A DNA stretch of 64,000 nucleotides from Thermomonospora catenispora (GTDB lineage Bacteria; Actinomycetota; Actinomycetes; Streptosporangiales; Streptosporangiaceae): positions 682 to 64,681 of the forward strand of contig NZ_RRYT01000016.1 in assembly GCF_006363815.1 (NCBI RefSeq), written 5' to 3'. This document shows, in pieces, positions 1-8,090 of this stretch. A program made the translations under genes and the position numbers. The notes below the pieces were generated by a model that worked only from the letters and a program-made list of their open reading frames with translations, was not told the origin of the DNA and did not search any database. Position 1 is the stretch's first letter, and each line of letters starts with the position of its first letter.

Positions 1-543
1 CGCGGTGACGGCGACGGCGGCGGGCGCGGGGACCGTGCCCGCGACGAGCGCGCCGAGGCCGCCGGGACGCGCGCTCGGCACCCCGACCCGGCAGGCCCAC
101 GGCAGCGTGAGCCGCCCGGCCACCGCCGCGATCACCGCCGCGAGGGCCGGGTCGGGCGTCGCGGCCAGCACGGTGACCTGGATCAGCAGCGTCAGCAGCA
201 CCGCGACGACCCCGAACGGGCCGATGTCGGACCGCTTCATGATCTCCAGCGCCTCGGCGGCGGGCCGGGCGCTGCCGAGACCGTCGGCGAGGTCGGCCAG
301 GCCGTCCAGATGCAGGGCGCGGGTCACGCCCGCCGTGGCGGCCACCGCCAGCGCCGCGGCGGGCAGGCGGGGAACGCCGAGCGGATCCGCCGCCAGCAGC
401 ACCGCCGCGGCGGCGCCGCCGGTGATCAGCCCGACGGCCGGGGCGAGCAGCATCGCCGCCCGGGCCGCCGCGCGGTCGGTGCGCACCGGCCCGGCCGGGA
501 CGACGGTGAGCAGCGTCACCGCCAGCCGCAGGCCCGCGATCAC
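1..543 (-). CDS. cobS: adenosylcobinamide-GDP ribazoletransferase (cobalamin synthase), 3' end outside window
   Basis: Joins adenosylcobinamide-GDP and alpha-ribazole (phosphate) to make the cobalamin (phosphate) at the membrane, late in B12 synthesis. The 181 codons present show the family signature LDGLADLADGLGS followed by EIMKRSDIGPFGV, and hydrophobic Ala/Leu/Val-rich segments expected of this polytopic protein. The start is a GTG (541-543) that overlaps the cobU stop in a GTGA tetranucleotide, so the two genes are translationally coupled. The gene runs off the left edge, so its C-terminus cannot be judged. It has no long start-to-stop reading frame inside the window and is easy to miss because it is open at the edge. 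Confidence 0.93.
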   Translation of the reverse strand, partial: MIAGLRLAVTLLTVVPAGPVRTDRAAARAAMLLAPAVGLITGGAAAAVLLAADPLGVPRLPAAALAVAATAGVTRALHLDGLADLADGLGSARPAAEALEIMKRSDIGPFGVVAVLLTLLIQVTVLAATPDPALAAVIAAVAGRLTLPWACRVGVPSARPGGLGALVAGTVPAPAAVAVTA

Positions 544-1493
544 CGAAGCTCCAGGACGCGCCCGGCGACGACGAGCGCCGCCTCCTCCGACTCGGCCGCG
601 AGCCGTTGATTGAGCCGGCCGAGCCGGTCGCCGAACGCCCGCCCGGCCGCCGTCAGGGGGACCGGCGCCAGGCCGACCTCGTCGCTCACCGCGACGACGC
701 GGGCCCGGGCGGCGCGCCACGCCGCCACCAGCTCCTCCAGGAGCGGATCCACGCGGGAGGGGTCGTCCCAGGCGCCGGCCTCGTCCATCGCCGCGGCCAG
801 CCAGGCGCCGACGCCGTCCACCAGGACCGCGCCCGTGGCGGACGACAGGACGCCCGCCAGGTCGGTCGTCTCGACCGTGCGCCACCAGTGCGGGCGGCGC
901 CGCCGGTGCTCCTCGATCCGCGCCGTCCACTCGGCGTCGCCCCTCCTCGGCGCCGCGGTCGCCACGTACGTCACACGCGGATGCGTCAGCAGCCGCAGCT
1001 CGGCCTCGGCGGACTTGCCCGACCGCACGCCGCCCAGCAGCAGCGTCCGGTGCGGCCCCTCCTCGGGGCGCGTCCACCAGCGGAGACGGCGGCGCAGCTC
1101 CTCGGGGGAGGGGAGGCGGTGGTCGTTGTGCACGGCGAACACCCGGGTGGTCGCGGCGACCGCCCCCCGGTGCCGCAGCAGGCCCAGATGCTCGGGGCAT
1201 CCGGCCAGGTCCAGCAGCACCGCGTCGTAGACGACGCCGGCGGCGGGCTCGGGACGCGCGCCGGGACCGGACGCGTACAGCACCCGTCCCCCGCCCGGCG
1301 CGCGGACGTCGTATCCGCCGGGCACCTCGCGGCGGGGGAGATCCTCCAACGGGACGCCGTCGATCAGGGCCCGGGTGGGCTCGAACGCCGTCCCCCGGGC
1401 CCGCAGCCCGTTGCAGGAGGCGCAGCGGCACCCGGGTTCGGGCCAGCCGCGGGGGCCGGCGGTCCCGGGGAGCTCGATCTCCATGCCGTCCAT
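540..1493 (-). CDS. cobU: bifunctional adenosylcobinamide kinase / adenosylcobinamide-phosphate guanylyltransferase with extra N-terminal domain
   Basis: Phosphorylates adenosylcobinamide and transfers GMP to it, making the substrate of CobS. The kinase half begins near residue 150 with the P-loop GGVRSGKS (about 154-161), followed by RIEEHRRRRPHWW, which carries the His expected to accept GMP, then LVDGVGAWLA and VSDEVGLAPVP. About 145 residues precede this domain. Related actinobacterial enzymes carry a metallo-beta-lactamase-like region there; here it starts EIELPGTAGPRGWPEPGCRCASC and keeps the CxCxxC but I see no HxHxDH metal motif, so it is probably non-catalytic. I chose the ATG at 1493; an in-frame ATG lies three codons further in. 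Divergent from the small gene at 1573. Confidence 0.92.
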   Translation of the reverse strand: MDGMEIELPGTAGPRGWPEPGCRCASCNGLRARGTAFEPTRALIDGVPLEDLPRREVPGGYDVRAPGGGRVLYASGPGARPEPAAGVVYDAVLLDLAGCPEHLGLLRHRGAVAATTRVFAVHNDHRLPSPEELRRRLRWWTRPEEGPHRTLLLGGVRSGKSAEAELRLLTHPRVTYVATAAPRRGDAEWTARIEEHRRRRPHWWRTVETTDLAGVLSSATGAVLVDGVGAWLAAAMDEAGAWDDPSRVDPLLEELVAAWRAARARVVAVSDEVGLAPVPLTAAGRAFGDRLGRLNQRLAAESEEAALVVAGRVLELR

Positions 1494-1534
1494 GTCACCG
1501 CGCCACTCTACGGGGCCGCCGGCGGCGGACCGGC

Positions 1535-1540
1535 TAGTCT
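1535..1540 (+). promoter_or_regulatory. candidate -10 element TAGTCT for the small gene at 1573
   Basis: A TANNNT hexamer lies about 33 nt before the ATG, leaving a short 5' UTR that contains the purine-rich GAGGGAGG ribosome-binding site. It lies in the cobU/small-gene divergent region. Pattern match only. Confidence 0.35.
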
Positions 1541-1572
1541 CGATCTCCGGACGAGGGAGGTCGAGACTGTCC

Positions 1573-1779
1573 ATGCCGTGGAGCTGGCGTTTGCAGAAGG
1601 GCGACGGGGAGACGGTGACCGTGCCCGGCATGTCCGAGGAGACCTTCGCCACGCAGTCCGACGCCGAGTCGTGGCTGGGGCTGCACTGGCGCGAGCTCCG
1701 GGACGAGGGGGTCGAGCAGGTGGTCCTCGTCGAGGACGGCCGGGTCGTCTACCCGATGAGCCTGCTCGACCCCGAATAG
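1573..1779 (+). CDS. small conserved actinobacterial protein of unknown function
   Basis: A 68-residue soluble acidic protein starting MPWSWRLQKGDGETV and ending PMSLLDPE. No domain of known function is recognised. A strong GAGGGAGG ribosome-binding site sits before the ATG, and the reading frame continues upstream without a better start, so the short version is preferred. I recall similar 60-80 residue proteins (Trp-rich start, a DAESW-xx-WREL core and a VEQV-LxEDxxVxY end) encoded near cobalamin genes in Streptomyces; that is memory, not a search. It is divergently transcribed from cobU and ends at a strong inverted repeat. Confidence 0.75.
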   Translation: MPWSWRLQKGDGETVTVPGMSEETFATQSDAESWLGLHWRELRDEGVEQVVLVEDGRVVYPMSLLDPE

Positions 1780-1814
1780 GACCGACCCGAACAGGACCGG
1801 CGGGACCGGCGGCT

Positions 1815-1844
1815 CCGGAGCGCCGGTCCGGACCGGCGCTCCGG
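1815..1844. terminator. bidirectional terminator-like 30-bp palindrome
   Basis: CCGGAGCGCCGGTCC is followed immediately by its exact reverse complement, between the convergent ends of the small gene (1779) and the aldo/keto reductase (1870). There is no T-tract, as is common for actinobacterial terminators. Confidence 0.6.
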
Positions 1845-1869
1845 ACCGGCGACGGGGCGGCGGGACCGG

Positions 1870-2871
1870 TCAGGGGCGCTGGGCGGGGCTGGCCGTCTTG
1901 GCCGGGTCCCGCACGACGACGGGCCCGAGCACCTCGTCGATGCGCTTGAGCACGTCCTCCTCCAGCTTCACCCCGGAGGCCTTGACGTTGTCGCGGACCT
2001 GCTCGGGCCGCGAGGCCCCGATGATCGCCGCCGAGACGTTGGGGTTCTGCAGCACCCAGGCGATCGCCAGCTGCGCCATCGACAGGCCCAGCTCCTGGGC
2101 GATCGGCCGCAGCCGCTGCACCCGGGTGAGGATGTCGTCGGTCAGCAGCTTCTTGATGAAGTTCGCCCCGCCGGCCTCGTCGGTGGCGCGCGATCCGGGC
2201 GGCGGCGGCTGCCCCGGCAGGTACTTGCCGGTCAGCACGCCCTGGGCGAGCGGGGACCAGACGATCTGGCCGATGCCCTCCCGCTCGCACAGCGGGACGA
2301 CCTCCTCCTCGATGACCCGCCACAGCATCGAGTACTGCGGCTGGTTGGAGACGATCCGGTCCAGGCCCATCTCGTCGGCGATCTTCAGGGCGCGCTCGAT
2401 CTCCTCGGCCCGCCACTCCGAGACGCCCACGTACAGCACCTTGCCCTGCCGCACCAGGTCGTCGAACGCCCGCAGGGTCTCCTCCAGCGGGGTCTCGTGG
2501 TCGAACCGGTGCGCCTGGTACAGGTCGATGTAGTCGGTCTGCAGCCGGCGCAGCGAGCCCTCCACCGACTCCATGATGTGCTTGCGCGACAGCCCGCGGT
2601 CGTTCTTGCCGGGGCCGGTGGGCCAGTACACCTTGGTGAAGATCTCCACGCTCTCGCGCCGCTGGCCCTTGAGCGCCCGGCCCAGCACCTCCTCGGCGCG
2701 GGTGCCGGCGTAGACGTCGGCGGTGTCGAACGTGGTGATCCCCTCGTCGAGGGCCGCGTGCACGCAGGCGACGGCGGTGTCCTCCTCGACCTGGGAGCCG
2801 TGGGTCAGCCAGTTGCCGTACGCGATCTCACTGATCATCAGGCCGCTGCGGCCAAGGTGTCGGAATTCCAT
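1870..2871 (-). CDS. aldo/keto reductase
   Basis: NAD(P)H-dependent oxidoreductase of the aldo/keto reductase superfamily, potassium-channel-beta/YghZ-like branch; the substrate cannot be told. The catalytic tetrad is visible as Asp49 and Tyr54 in FDTADVYAG, Lys80 in FTKVYW and His121 in YQAHRFD. The C-terminal cofactor motif IIGASRPEQVRDN is present. At 333 residues the length is typical of the family. The ATG at 2871 is chosen because homology starts there (MEFRHLGRSGL); the frame stays open upstream into the next gene. It is transcribed in the same direction as, and about 50 nt downstream of, the DUF3043 gene, so the two may share a transcript. Confidence 0.93.
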   Translation of the reverse strand: MEFRHLGRSGLMISEIAYGNWLTHGSQVEEDTAVACVHAALDEGITTFDTADVYAGTRAEEVLGRALKGQRRESVEIFTKVYWPTGPGKNDRGLSRKHIMESVEGSLRRLQTDYIDLYQAHRFDHETPLEETLRAFDDLVRQGKVLYVGVSEWRAEEIERALKIADEMGLDRIVSNQPQYSMLWRVIEEEVVPLCEREGIGQIVWSPLAQGVLTGKYLPGQPPPPGSRATDEAGGANFIKKLLTDDILTRVQRLRPIAQELGLSMAQLAIAWVLQNPNVSAAIIGASRPEQVRDNVKASGVKLEEDVLKRIDEVLGPVVVRDPAKTASPAQRP

Positions 2872-2921
2872 GTCCTCGACCCTAAACCTCAAGATCCGGC
2901 GCCCCGGACCGCGAGGCCCGA

Positions 2922-3518
2922 TCAGCCGCGGCCGCGCGCCTCCACCCGCTCGCCCAGCTCGACCCTGGGCTCGGGGATGCGGAACCGGCGGATCTGCATG
3001 GCCCGGACCGCCGCGTACAGGCCCACGCCCTTGAGGTTCTCGCCGGGGAACCGCTCGGCCGCCAGCCGCTTGACCCGCCAGCTGATCCACGCCCCCTCCA
3101 CCAGCACGATCAGCAGCAGCAGCGGCGGGGCGAACAGCGTCAGCAGCACCGTGATCGGGGAGCGGATGAAGCTGAGCAGCACGATGACGAACATCGCGTA
3201 CATCAGATAGGACCCGAACGTGCGCCGGCCGTCGACGTAGTCGCGGGCGAACGCGCGGACCGGACCCCGGTCGCGCTTGGGCAGGTACCGCTCGTCGCCC
3301 CTGCGCATGCCCTCGCGGATCCTCCTGCGCTGCTCCGCCTGACGCTCGCGGAACCGCCGGTAGGCCTCCTTGCGGTCACGGGGCGCGGTGATGTACTGGC
3401 GCCGCCGCTTCTCGGCCTCCTTGCGCTTGGGCGTGGGGCGGCCCTTGCCCCCCGGCTTCACCGGTCGGGGGGGCTCCTGGGCGGGGACGGTCTCGGTGCG
3501 ACGTCGGAACACGGGCAT
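2922..3518 (-). CDS. DUF3043 domain membrane protein
   Basis: A 198-residue actinobacterial protein of unknown function. The first 95 residues are strongly basic and charged (RRRQYITAPRDRKEAYRRFRERQAEQRRR), then YLPKRDRGPVRAFARDYVDGRR, a conserved block of this family. Two adjacent transmembrane helices follow at roughly 103-145, and the tail is basic again. This topology puts most of the protein in the cytoplasm, anchored by a hairpin. Start is the first ATG (MPVFRRR). It is divergent from pspA; the 170-nt gap between them holds a 5-3-5 dyad and the pspA promoter. Confidence 0.85.
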   Translation of the reverse strand: MPVFRRRTETVPAQEPPRPVKPGGKGRPTPKRKEAEKRRRQYITAPRDRKEAYRRFRERQAEQRRRIREGMRRGDERYLPKRDRGPVRAFARDYVDGRRTFGSYLMYAMFVIVLLSFIRSPITVLLTLFAPPLLLLIVLVEGAWISWRVKRLAAERFPGENLKGVGLYAAVRAMQIRRFRIPEPRVELGERVEARGRG

Positions 3519-3581
3519 CAGGGTACCGTTCGCCGCCCGTCGCGCCGTCCGGTGGAACTCCGCGCATGCCGGGTACGTCTC

Positions 3582-3594
3582 ACCTGTACCAGGT
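3582..3594. promoter_or_regulatory. dyad ACCTG-TAC-CAGGT upstream of pspA
   Basis: Perfect 5-bp arms around a 3-nt spacer, about 35 bp upstream of the candidate pspA -10 element and between two divergent genes. A possible operator; no regulator family is recognised. Confidence 0.3.
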
Positions 3595-3628
3595 AGGCGA
3601 CATCATGGAGCCGCCGCCCGTTAGCGCG

Positions 3629-3634
3629 TAGGGT
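3629..3634 (+). promoter_or_regulatory. candidate -10 element TAGGGT for pspA-pspAA
   Basis: TANNNT match about 57 nt upstream of the pspA ATG, followed by a locally A-rich leader (GATAACAAC). No convincing -35 box. Confidence 0.4.
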
Positions 3635-3690
3635 GATAACAACCCCAGCAGTGGTCATTGAGTACATCACGAAGGGACCGGCGCCGCGCG

Positions 3691-4542
3691 ATGAGCGTGA
3701 TGAAGCGAATGTCGATGATCTTCAAGTCCAAGGCGAACAAGGCGCTGGACCGGATGGAGGATCCTCGCGAGACCCTGGACTATTCCTATCAGCGCCAGCT
3801 GGAGATGCTGCAGAAGGTGCGCCGGGGCGTGGCGGACGTCGCGACCTCGCGCAAGCGCCTGGAACTGCAGATCCAACAGCTCGAGAAGCAGCATGAGAAG
3901 CTGACCGAGCAGGGGCGCAAGGCGCTGCAGGTGGGGCGCGAGGACCTGGCCCGGGAGGCGTTGCAGCGGCGGGCGGCCCTGGACACGCAGCTGGCGGACC
4001 TGCGGACGCAGTACGAGAACCTGCAGAGCGAGGAGGAGAAGCTCACGCTGGCCTCCCAGCGACTGCAGGCCAAGGTGGACGCGTTCCGCACCCGCAAGGA
4101 GACGATCAAGGCCACCTACACCGCGGCCGAGGCGCAGACGAAGATCAACGAGGCGTTCGCCGGGATCTCCGAGGAGATGGGCGACGTCGGCCTGGCCATC
4201 CAGCGGGCCGAGGAGAAGACCGAGACCATGAAGGCCCGCGCCGGGGCCATCGACGAGCTGCTGGCCTCCGGGGCGCTGGACGACTTCTCCGGCCCGCGCG
4301 ACGACATCCAGGCCGAGCTGGACCGGATGGGCGCCACCGCCGGTGTGGAGCTGGAGCTGGAGCGGATGAAGGCCGAGCTGGGCCAGGGACCGGCGCCCAA
4401 GCAGCTCGATCCGGGCACCGCGCAGGGGCAGGGCCAGGCCCAGGCGGGGCAGGCGCAGCAGCCGGCCCCTCAGCAGCAGCCGGCGCCCCCGCAGCAGCCG
4501 GGTCAGGGACAGTGGCCGCAGCAGCCCGGAGGTGCGCAGTGA
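3691..4542 (+). CDS. pspA: PspA/IM30 family membrane-stress protein
   Basis: ESCRT-III-related protein that assembles on the inner face of the stressed membrane. The 283-residue sequence has the family start MSVMKRMSMIFKSKANKALDRMEDPRETLDYSYQ, then a long charged heptad-rich coiled coil to about residue 230. The last 50 residues are a Gln/Pro/Gly-rich low-complexity tail not found in the classical enterobacterial protein. ATG 3691 follows a GAAGGGA ribosome-binding site; a second in-frame ATG three codons later is possible. The stop overlaps the next gene by GTGA, so pspA and pspAA are coupled. No pspBC or sigma-54 activator is nearby, as usual in Actinobacteria. Confidence 0.93.
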   Translation: MSVMKRMSMIFKSKANKALDRMEDPRETLDYSYQRQLEMLQKVRRGVADVATSRKRLELQIQQLEKQHEKLTEQGRKALQVGREDLAREALQRRAALDTQLADLRTQYENLQSEEEKLTLASQRLQAKVDAFRTRKETIKATYTAAEAQTKINEAFAGISEEMGDVGLAIQRAEEKTETMKARAGAIDELLASGALDDFSGPRDDIQAELDRMGATAGVELELERMKAELGQGPAPKQLDPGTAQGQGQAQAGQAQQPAPQQQPAPPQQPGQGQWPQQPGGAQ

Positions 4543-4817
4543 TCGTCCGGATCATGGGGGAGGGGCAGCTGGACGTCTCCTCCGAGGATCTGGCCGCCCT
4601 CCAGGAGCTCGACGGGGCGGTCGAGGCCGCCATCGAGGCCGGGGACGAGGAGGCGTTCCGCACCGCGCTGCACGCGCTGCTGGACAACGTGCGCAGCGTC
4701 GGCAAGCCGCTCCCGGCCGACAGCCTGGAGCCCTCGGAGCTGATCCTGCCGCCGGCCGACTCCGACATGGAGGAGGTCCGCAAGATGCTGGGCGACGAGG
4801 GGCTCATCCCCGACTGA
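4539..4817 (+). CDS. pspAA: PspA-associated protein PspAA
   Basis: A 92-residue partner protein that in actinobacteria is encoded directly after pspA. The start is a GTG within the pspA stop (GTGA overlap), giving the family N-terminus MIVRIMGEGQLDVSSEDL. The rest is acidic and helical (LDGAVEAAIEAGDEEAF) and ends KMLGDEGLIPD. No transmembrane segment. Its tight coupling to pspA suggests a stoichiometric role in the membrane-stress response; its biochemical action is unknown to me. Confidence 0.88.
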   Translation: MIVRIMGEGQLDVSSEDLAALQELDGAVEAAIEAGDEEAFRTALHALLDNVRSVGKPLPADSLEPSELILPPADSDMEEVRKMLGDEGLIPD

Positions 4818-4900
4818 CGACGCCCTCGATTGGCGTCCCCGGCCGACGTCCCCGACCGGAGTCCGATCGACGACGCACCGTGCGGTCCCGCCCGCGCGAT

Positions 4901-4934
4901 GCCGCCGTGGCCACGCCTCCGCGGCCACGGCGGC
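4901..4934. terminator. bidirectional terminator between pspAA and nadA
   Basis: Perfect 12-bp arms (GCCGCCGTGGCC at 4901-4912 and its complement at 4923-4934) around a 10-nt loop, between convergent genes. Confidence 0.6.
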
Positions 4935-4942
4935 GACCGCCG

Positions 4943-6124
4943 TCACGGCAGGGCCAGCATCCGATCCAGGGCGACCCGGGCGTAGTGCGCGGTCTCCTCG
5001 TCCACCTGGATCCGGTTGACGACCTCGCCGTGGGCCAGCGACTCCAGCGCCCACACCAGGTGCGGCATGTCGATCCGGTTCATGGTCGAGCAGAAGCACA
5101 CCGTGCGGTCCAGGAACATGATGTTCTTGTCCGGGTGCCGGTGGGCCAGCCGCCGCACCAGGTTCAGCTCGGTGCCCACCGCCCACGACGAGCCCGCCGG
5201 GGCCTCGGCCAGGGTCCTGATGATGTACTCGGTCGACCCGACGCGGTCGGCCTCCACCACCACCTCGTGCCGGCACTCGGGGTGCACCAGGATGTTCACC
5301 CCCGGCACCCGCTCCCGCACCTCGTCCACCGACCGCTTGGTGAACCGGCCGTGCACCGAGCAGTGCCCTTTCCACAGCAGCATCCGCGCGTCGCGGATCT
5401 GCTGCGGGGTCAGTCCGCCGTCCGGACGGTGCGGGTTGTAGACCACGCAGTCCTCCAGCGACATGCCCAGCTCCAGCACCGCGGTGTTGCGGCCCAGGTG
5501 CTCGTCGGGCAGGAACAGCACCTTCGAGCCCTGGGAGTACGCCCACTCCAGGGCGCGCCGGGCGTTGGAGGAGGTGCACACCACCCCGCCGCGCCGGCCG
5601 ACGAACGCCTTGATGTCGGCGGAGGAGTTCATGTACGTGACCGGGACCACCTCGTCGGCCAGCCCCATGTCCTCCAGGATCTCCCAGCACTCCTCGACCT
5701 GGTCGAACGTGGCCATGTCGGCCATCGAGCAGCCGGCCGCCAGGTCGGGCAGCACCACCTGCTGGTGGTCGGCGGTGAGGATGTCGGCGGACTCGGCCAT
5801 GAAGTGCACGCCGCAGAACACCACGTAGGGGGCCTGCGGGCGGGCCGCGGCCTGCTGCGCCAGCTTGAAGGAGTCGCCGGTCACGTCCGCGAACTGGATC
5901 ACCTCGTCGCGCTGGTAGTGGTGGCCCAGCACGAACACCTGCTCGCCCAGGGCGGCCTTGGCCGCCCTGGCACGCTCCACCAGTTCGGGGTCGGAGGCCG
6001 GCGGCAGCGCGCCGGGGCAGTCCACACCGCGTTCGCTGTTCGGGTCCGACCCGGCGCCCAGCAGCAACAGGGGCAGGCGCGGCCCGGCGGAGCCGGGGGC
6101 GCCGATCTCCGGGGTGGTGGTCAC
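4943..6124 (-). CDS. nadA: quinolinate synthase A
   Basis: Condenses iminoaspartate with dihydroxyacetone phosphate to quinolinate in de novo NAD synthesis, using a [4Fe-4S] cluster. The three expected cluster cysteines appear in FCGVHFMAES, HPECRHEV and VCFCSTMN; the substrate-binding motifs GHHYQRDE and TYMNSSADIKA are also visible. The 393-residue form starts at a GTG preceded by AAGGGAG; the frame is open further upstream, but that extension is arginine/proline-rich and unlike the family. Unusually, nadB and nadC do not follow: the gene stands alone and ends at a terminator facing pspAA. Confidence 0.95.
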   Translation of the reverse strand: MTTTPEIGAPGSAGPRLPLLLLGAGSDPNSERGVDCPGALPPASDPELVERARAAKAALGEQVFVLGHHYQRDEVIQFADVTGDSFKLAQQAAARPQAPYVVFCGVHFMAESADILTADHQQVVLPDLAAGCSMADMATFDQVEECWEILEDMGLADEVVPVTYMNSSADIKAFVGRRGGVVCTSSNARRALEWAYSQGSKVLFLPDEHLGRNTAVLELGMSLEDCVVYNPHRPDGGLTPQQIRDARMLLWKGHCSVHGRFTKRSVDEVRERVPGVNILVHPECRHEVVVEADRVGSTEYIIRTLAEAPAGSSWAVGTELNLVRRLAHRHPDKNIMFLDRTVCFCSTMNRIDMPHLVWALESLAHGEVVNRIQVDEETAHYARVALDRMLALP

Positions 6125-6149
6125 GGTGGTCTCCCTTCGCGACGGGGAC

Positions 6150-6171
6150 TTATCGTCGCATTGACGACTAA
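6150..6171. promoter_or_regulatory. inverted repeat upstream of nadA
   Basis: TCGTC-GCATT-GACGA, with flanking TTA on the left and CTAA on the right extending the symmetry, 26-47 nt before the nadA GTG. A candidate operator for an NAD-pathway repressor such as NrtR or NadQ; the match to any known motif was not tested. Confidence 0.35.
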
Positions 6172-6423
6172 TGGTCGCACATGCCCGGGAGTGCGCGTTC
6201 CCTCGGGTGGGGGATCGGCCGCAGGGCGCCCGCACGGCGTCCGGATCGCCGGATGGTCCGCCGACGCGTCCGGCGATGGGCGGAATGCTCGCGGAGCGGG
6301 GTACGTTGGTGTGTGCCAGAGGCGCAACGGCGTCTTGGGGCCACCGGCCCCGATCCGACAACAACGACATCTGGACGCGACGGTCGCCGGACGGCCGGCG
6401 GAGTGAGACCGGGAGCTGAACAC

Positions 6424-6786
6424 ATGACGGTAGAGAGCACGCAGGAGACCACCGAGCAGGTCACTGGCGTCATCCTCACCGACGCGGCGGCGAGTAAGGC
6501 CAAGGCCCTGCTGGAGAACGAGGGGCGCGACGACCTGGCGCTGCGTGTCGCCGTGAAGCCGGGTGGCTGCTCCGGGCTGATGTACCAGCTCTACTTCGAC
6601 GACGAGGAGAGGGACGGCGACCTGATTCAGGACTTCAACGGCCTGACCGTGCGGGTGGACCGGCTGAGCGCTCCGTACCTGACCGGCGCCACCATCGACT
6701 TCGTCGACACCATCGAGAAGCAGGGCTTCACCATCGACAACCCCAACGCCACGGGCTCGTGCGCGTGCGGCGACAGCTTCAACTGA
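6424..6786 (+). CDS. erpA: iron-sulfur cluster insertion/carrier protein, HesB/IscA/ErpA type
   Basis: A-type carrier that delivers Fe-S clusters to target proteins in the cytoplasm. The three cluster ligands are seen in VKPGGCSGLMY and in the C-terminal GSCACGDSFN. At 120 residues it has the usual length with a short N-terminal extension (MTVESTQETTEQVTG). ATG 6424 is chosen because the family core begins at about residue 16. It is divergent from nadA, an [4Fe-4S] enzyme that is a plausible client. The gene ends 17 nt before a strong terminator, so it is monocistronic. Confidence 0.92.
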   Translation: MTVESTQETTEQVTGVILTDAAASKAKALLENEGRDDLALRVAVKPGGCSGLMYQLYFDDEERDGDLIQDFNGLTVRVDRLSAPYLTGATIDFVDTIEKQGFTIDNPNATGSCACGDSFN

Positions 6787-6803
6787 GCCGCGACGATCGT
6801 TCC

Positions 6804-6838
6804 CCGGCGGCCCGGACGCCCGGCGTCCGGGCCGCCGG
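6804..6838 (+). terminator. terminator after erpA
   Basis: Perfect 17-bp inverted repeat (CCGGCGGCCCGGACGCC and its complement) separated by one base; no T-tract. Confidence 0.65.
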
Positions 6839-6892
6839 CGTGTCCGGGGGTGCGCGCGGGGCGCCCGCCGTGATGCGATGGACGGTAACCGC

Positions 6893-6898
6893 TAACCT
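6893..6898 (+). promoter_or_regulatory. candidate -10 element TAACCT for adoK
   Basis: TANNNT match just after the erpA terminator and about 90 nt before the adoK GTG. Confidence 0.35.
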
Positions 6899-6988
6899 GT
6901 CCAGGCCCCCACGACGGGGCCGGACGGCCCCGGGGTTGACCACAGCCGGATACAGAGCCGGACGACCCAGACGAGGAGAAGCGACGTC

Positions 6989-7963
6989 GTGCGCATCGCC
7001 GTGACCGGATCCATCGCGACCGACCATCTGATGACCTTCCCCGGCAGGTTCACCGACCAGCTCGTGCCGGACCGGCTCGACCAGATCTCGCTGTCCTTCC
7101 TGGTCGATGAACTGGAGGTGCGCCGCGGCGGCATCGCCGCCAACATCTGCTACGGCATGGGGTCGCTGGGGCACCGGCCGATCCTGGTCGGCGCGGTCGG
7201 CGACGACTTCGCCGACTACCGCTCCTGGCTGGAACGGCACGGCGTCGACACCGCCTCGGTGCACGTGTCCGAGCTGCGGCACACCGCCCGGTTCCTGTGC
7301 ACCACCGACATCGACCACAACCAGATCGCCTCGTTCTACGCCGGCGCGATGAGCGAGGCCCGCGACATCGAGCTGAAGCCGGTCGCCGACCGGGTCGGCG
7401 GGCTGGACCTGGTGATGATCAGCCCGAACGACCCCGAGGCGATGATCCGGCACACTGAGGAGTGCCGCGAGCGCGGCTACGCCTTCGCCGCCGACATCTC
7501 CCAGCAGCTGGCCCGCATGGACGGCTCCGACATCCGCACCCTGGTCGAGGGCGCCGCGTACTTGTTCACCAACGAGTACGAAAAGGGATTGTGCGAGCAG
7601 AAGACCGGCTGGAGCGACGCGGAGATCCTGGACCGGGTGCGGATCCGCGTCACCACCCTCGGCGCCAAGGGCGTGGTGATCAACCGTAAGGGCCAGCCGG
7701 AGATCCACGTCCCCGCCGCCCCCGTGGCCAAGGCGGTCGAGCCCACCGGCGTGGGGGACGCCTTCCGCGCCGGATTCCTGTCCGCGGTGGCCTGGGGCCT
7801 GTCGCTGGAGCGCGCCGCCCAGGTCGGCAACCTGCTGGCCGCCCACTGCCTGGAGAGCCCCGGCCCGCAGGAGTACCGCCTGACCAGCGCCTCCTTCCTG
7901 GAGCGGCTCGCCGACGCCTACGGCCGGGAGGCCGCCGACGAGGTGGCCCCGCACCTGCCGTGA
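6989..7963 (+). CDS. adoK: adenosine kinase, PfkB/ribokinase family
   Basis: Phosphorylates adenosine to AMP for purine salvage. The 324-residue sequence begins MRIAVTGSIATDHLMTFPGRF and closely follows what I remember of M. tuberculosis AdoK (Rv2202c), including the blocks VDELEVRRGGIAANI, NDPEAMIRHTEECRE and LFTNEYEKGL. The PfkB signature with the catalytic Asp is PTGVGDAFRAGF near residue 255. The GTG start at 6989 is preceded by an AGGAGAAG ribosome-binding site. Single gene between two terminators. The enzyme resembles bacterial ribokinases rather than eukaryotic adenosine kinases, so other nucleoside or sugar substrates are not excluded. Confidence 0.88.
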   Translation: MRIAVTGSIATDHLMTFPGRFTDQLVPDRLDQISLSFLVDELEVRRGGIAANICYGMGSLGHRPILVGAVGDDFADYRSWLERHGVDTASVHVSELRHTARFLCTTDIDHNQIASFYAGAMSEARDIELKPVADRVGGLDLVMISPNDPEAMIRHTEECRERGYAFAADISQQLARMDGSDIRTLVEGAAYLFTNEYEKGLCEQKTGWSDAEILDRVRIRVTTLGAKGVVINRKGQPEIHVPAAPVAKAVEPTGVGDAFRAGFLSAVAWGLSLERAAQVGNLLAAHCLESPGPQEYRLTSASFLERLADAYGREAADEVAPHLP

Positions 7964-8022
7964 CCTCGCGGGGGTAGACCGCGGACACGGGCCGGGTCCG
8001 CGTCCCGCCCGCCCGTCCCGCC

Positions 8023-8054
8023 GCGCCGGAGCCGCTCCGCGGCGGCTCCGGCGC
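8023..8054. terminator. bidirectional terminator between adoK and tusA-like gene
   Basis: Perfect 13-bp arms (GCGCCGGAGCCGC and complement) around a 6-nt loop, followed on the + strand by a TCTCTTCTC pyrimidine run. Confidence 0.65.
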
Positions 8055-8090
8055 GGTCTCTTCTCGCGCCCGCGCGGGGCCCGGCCCGCA

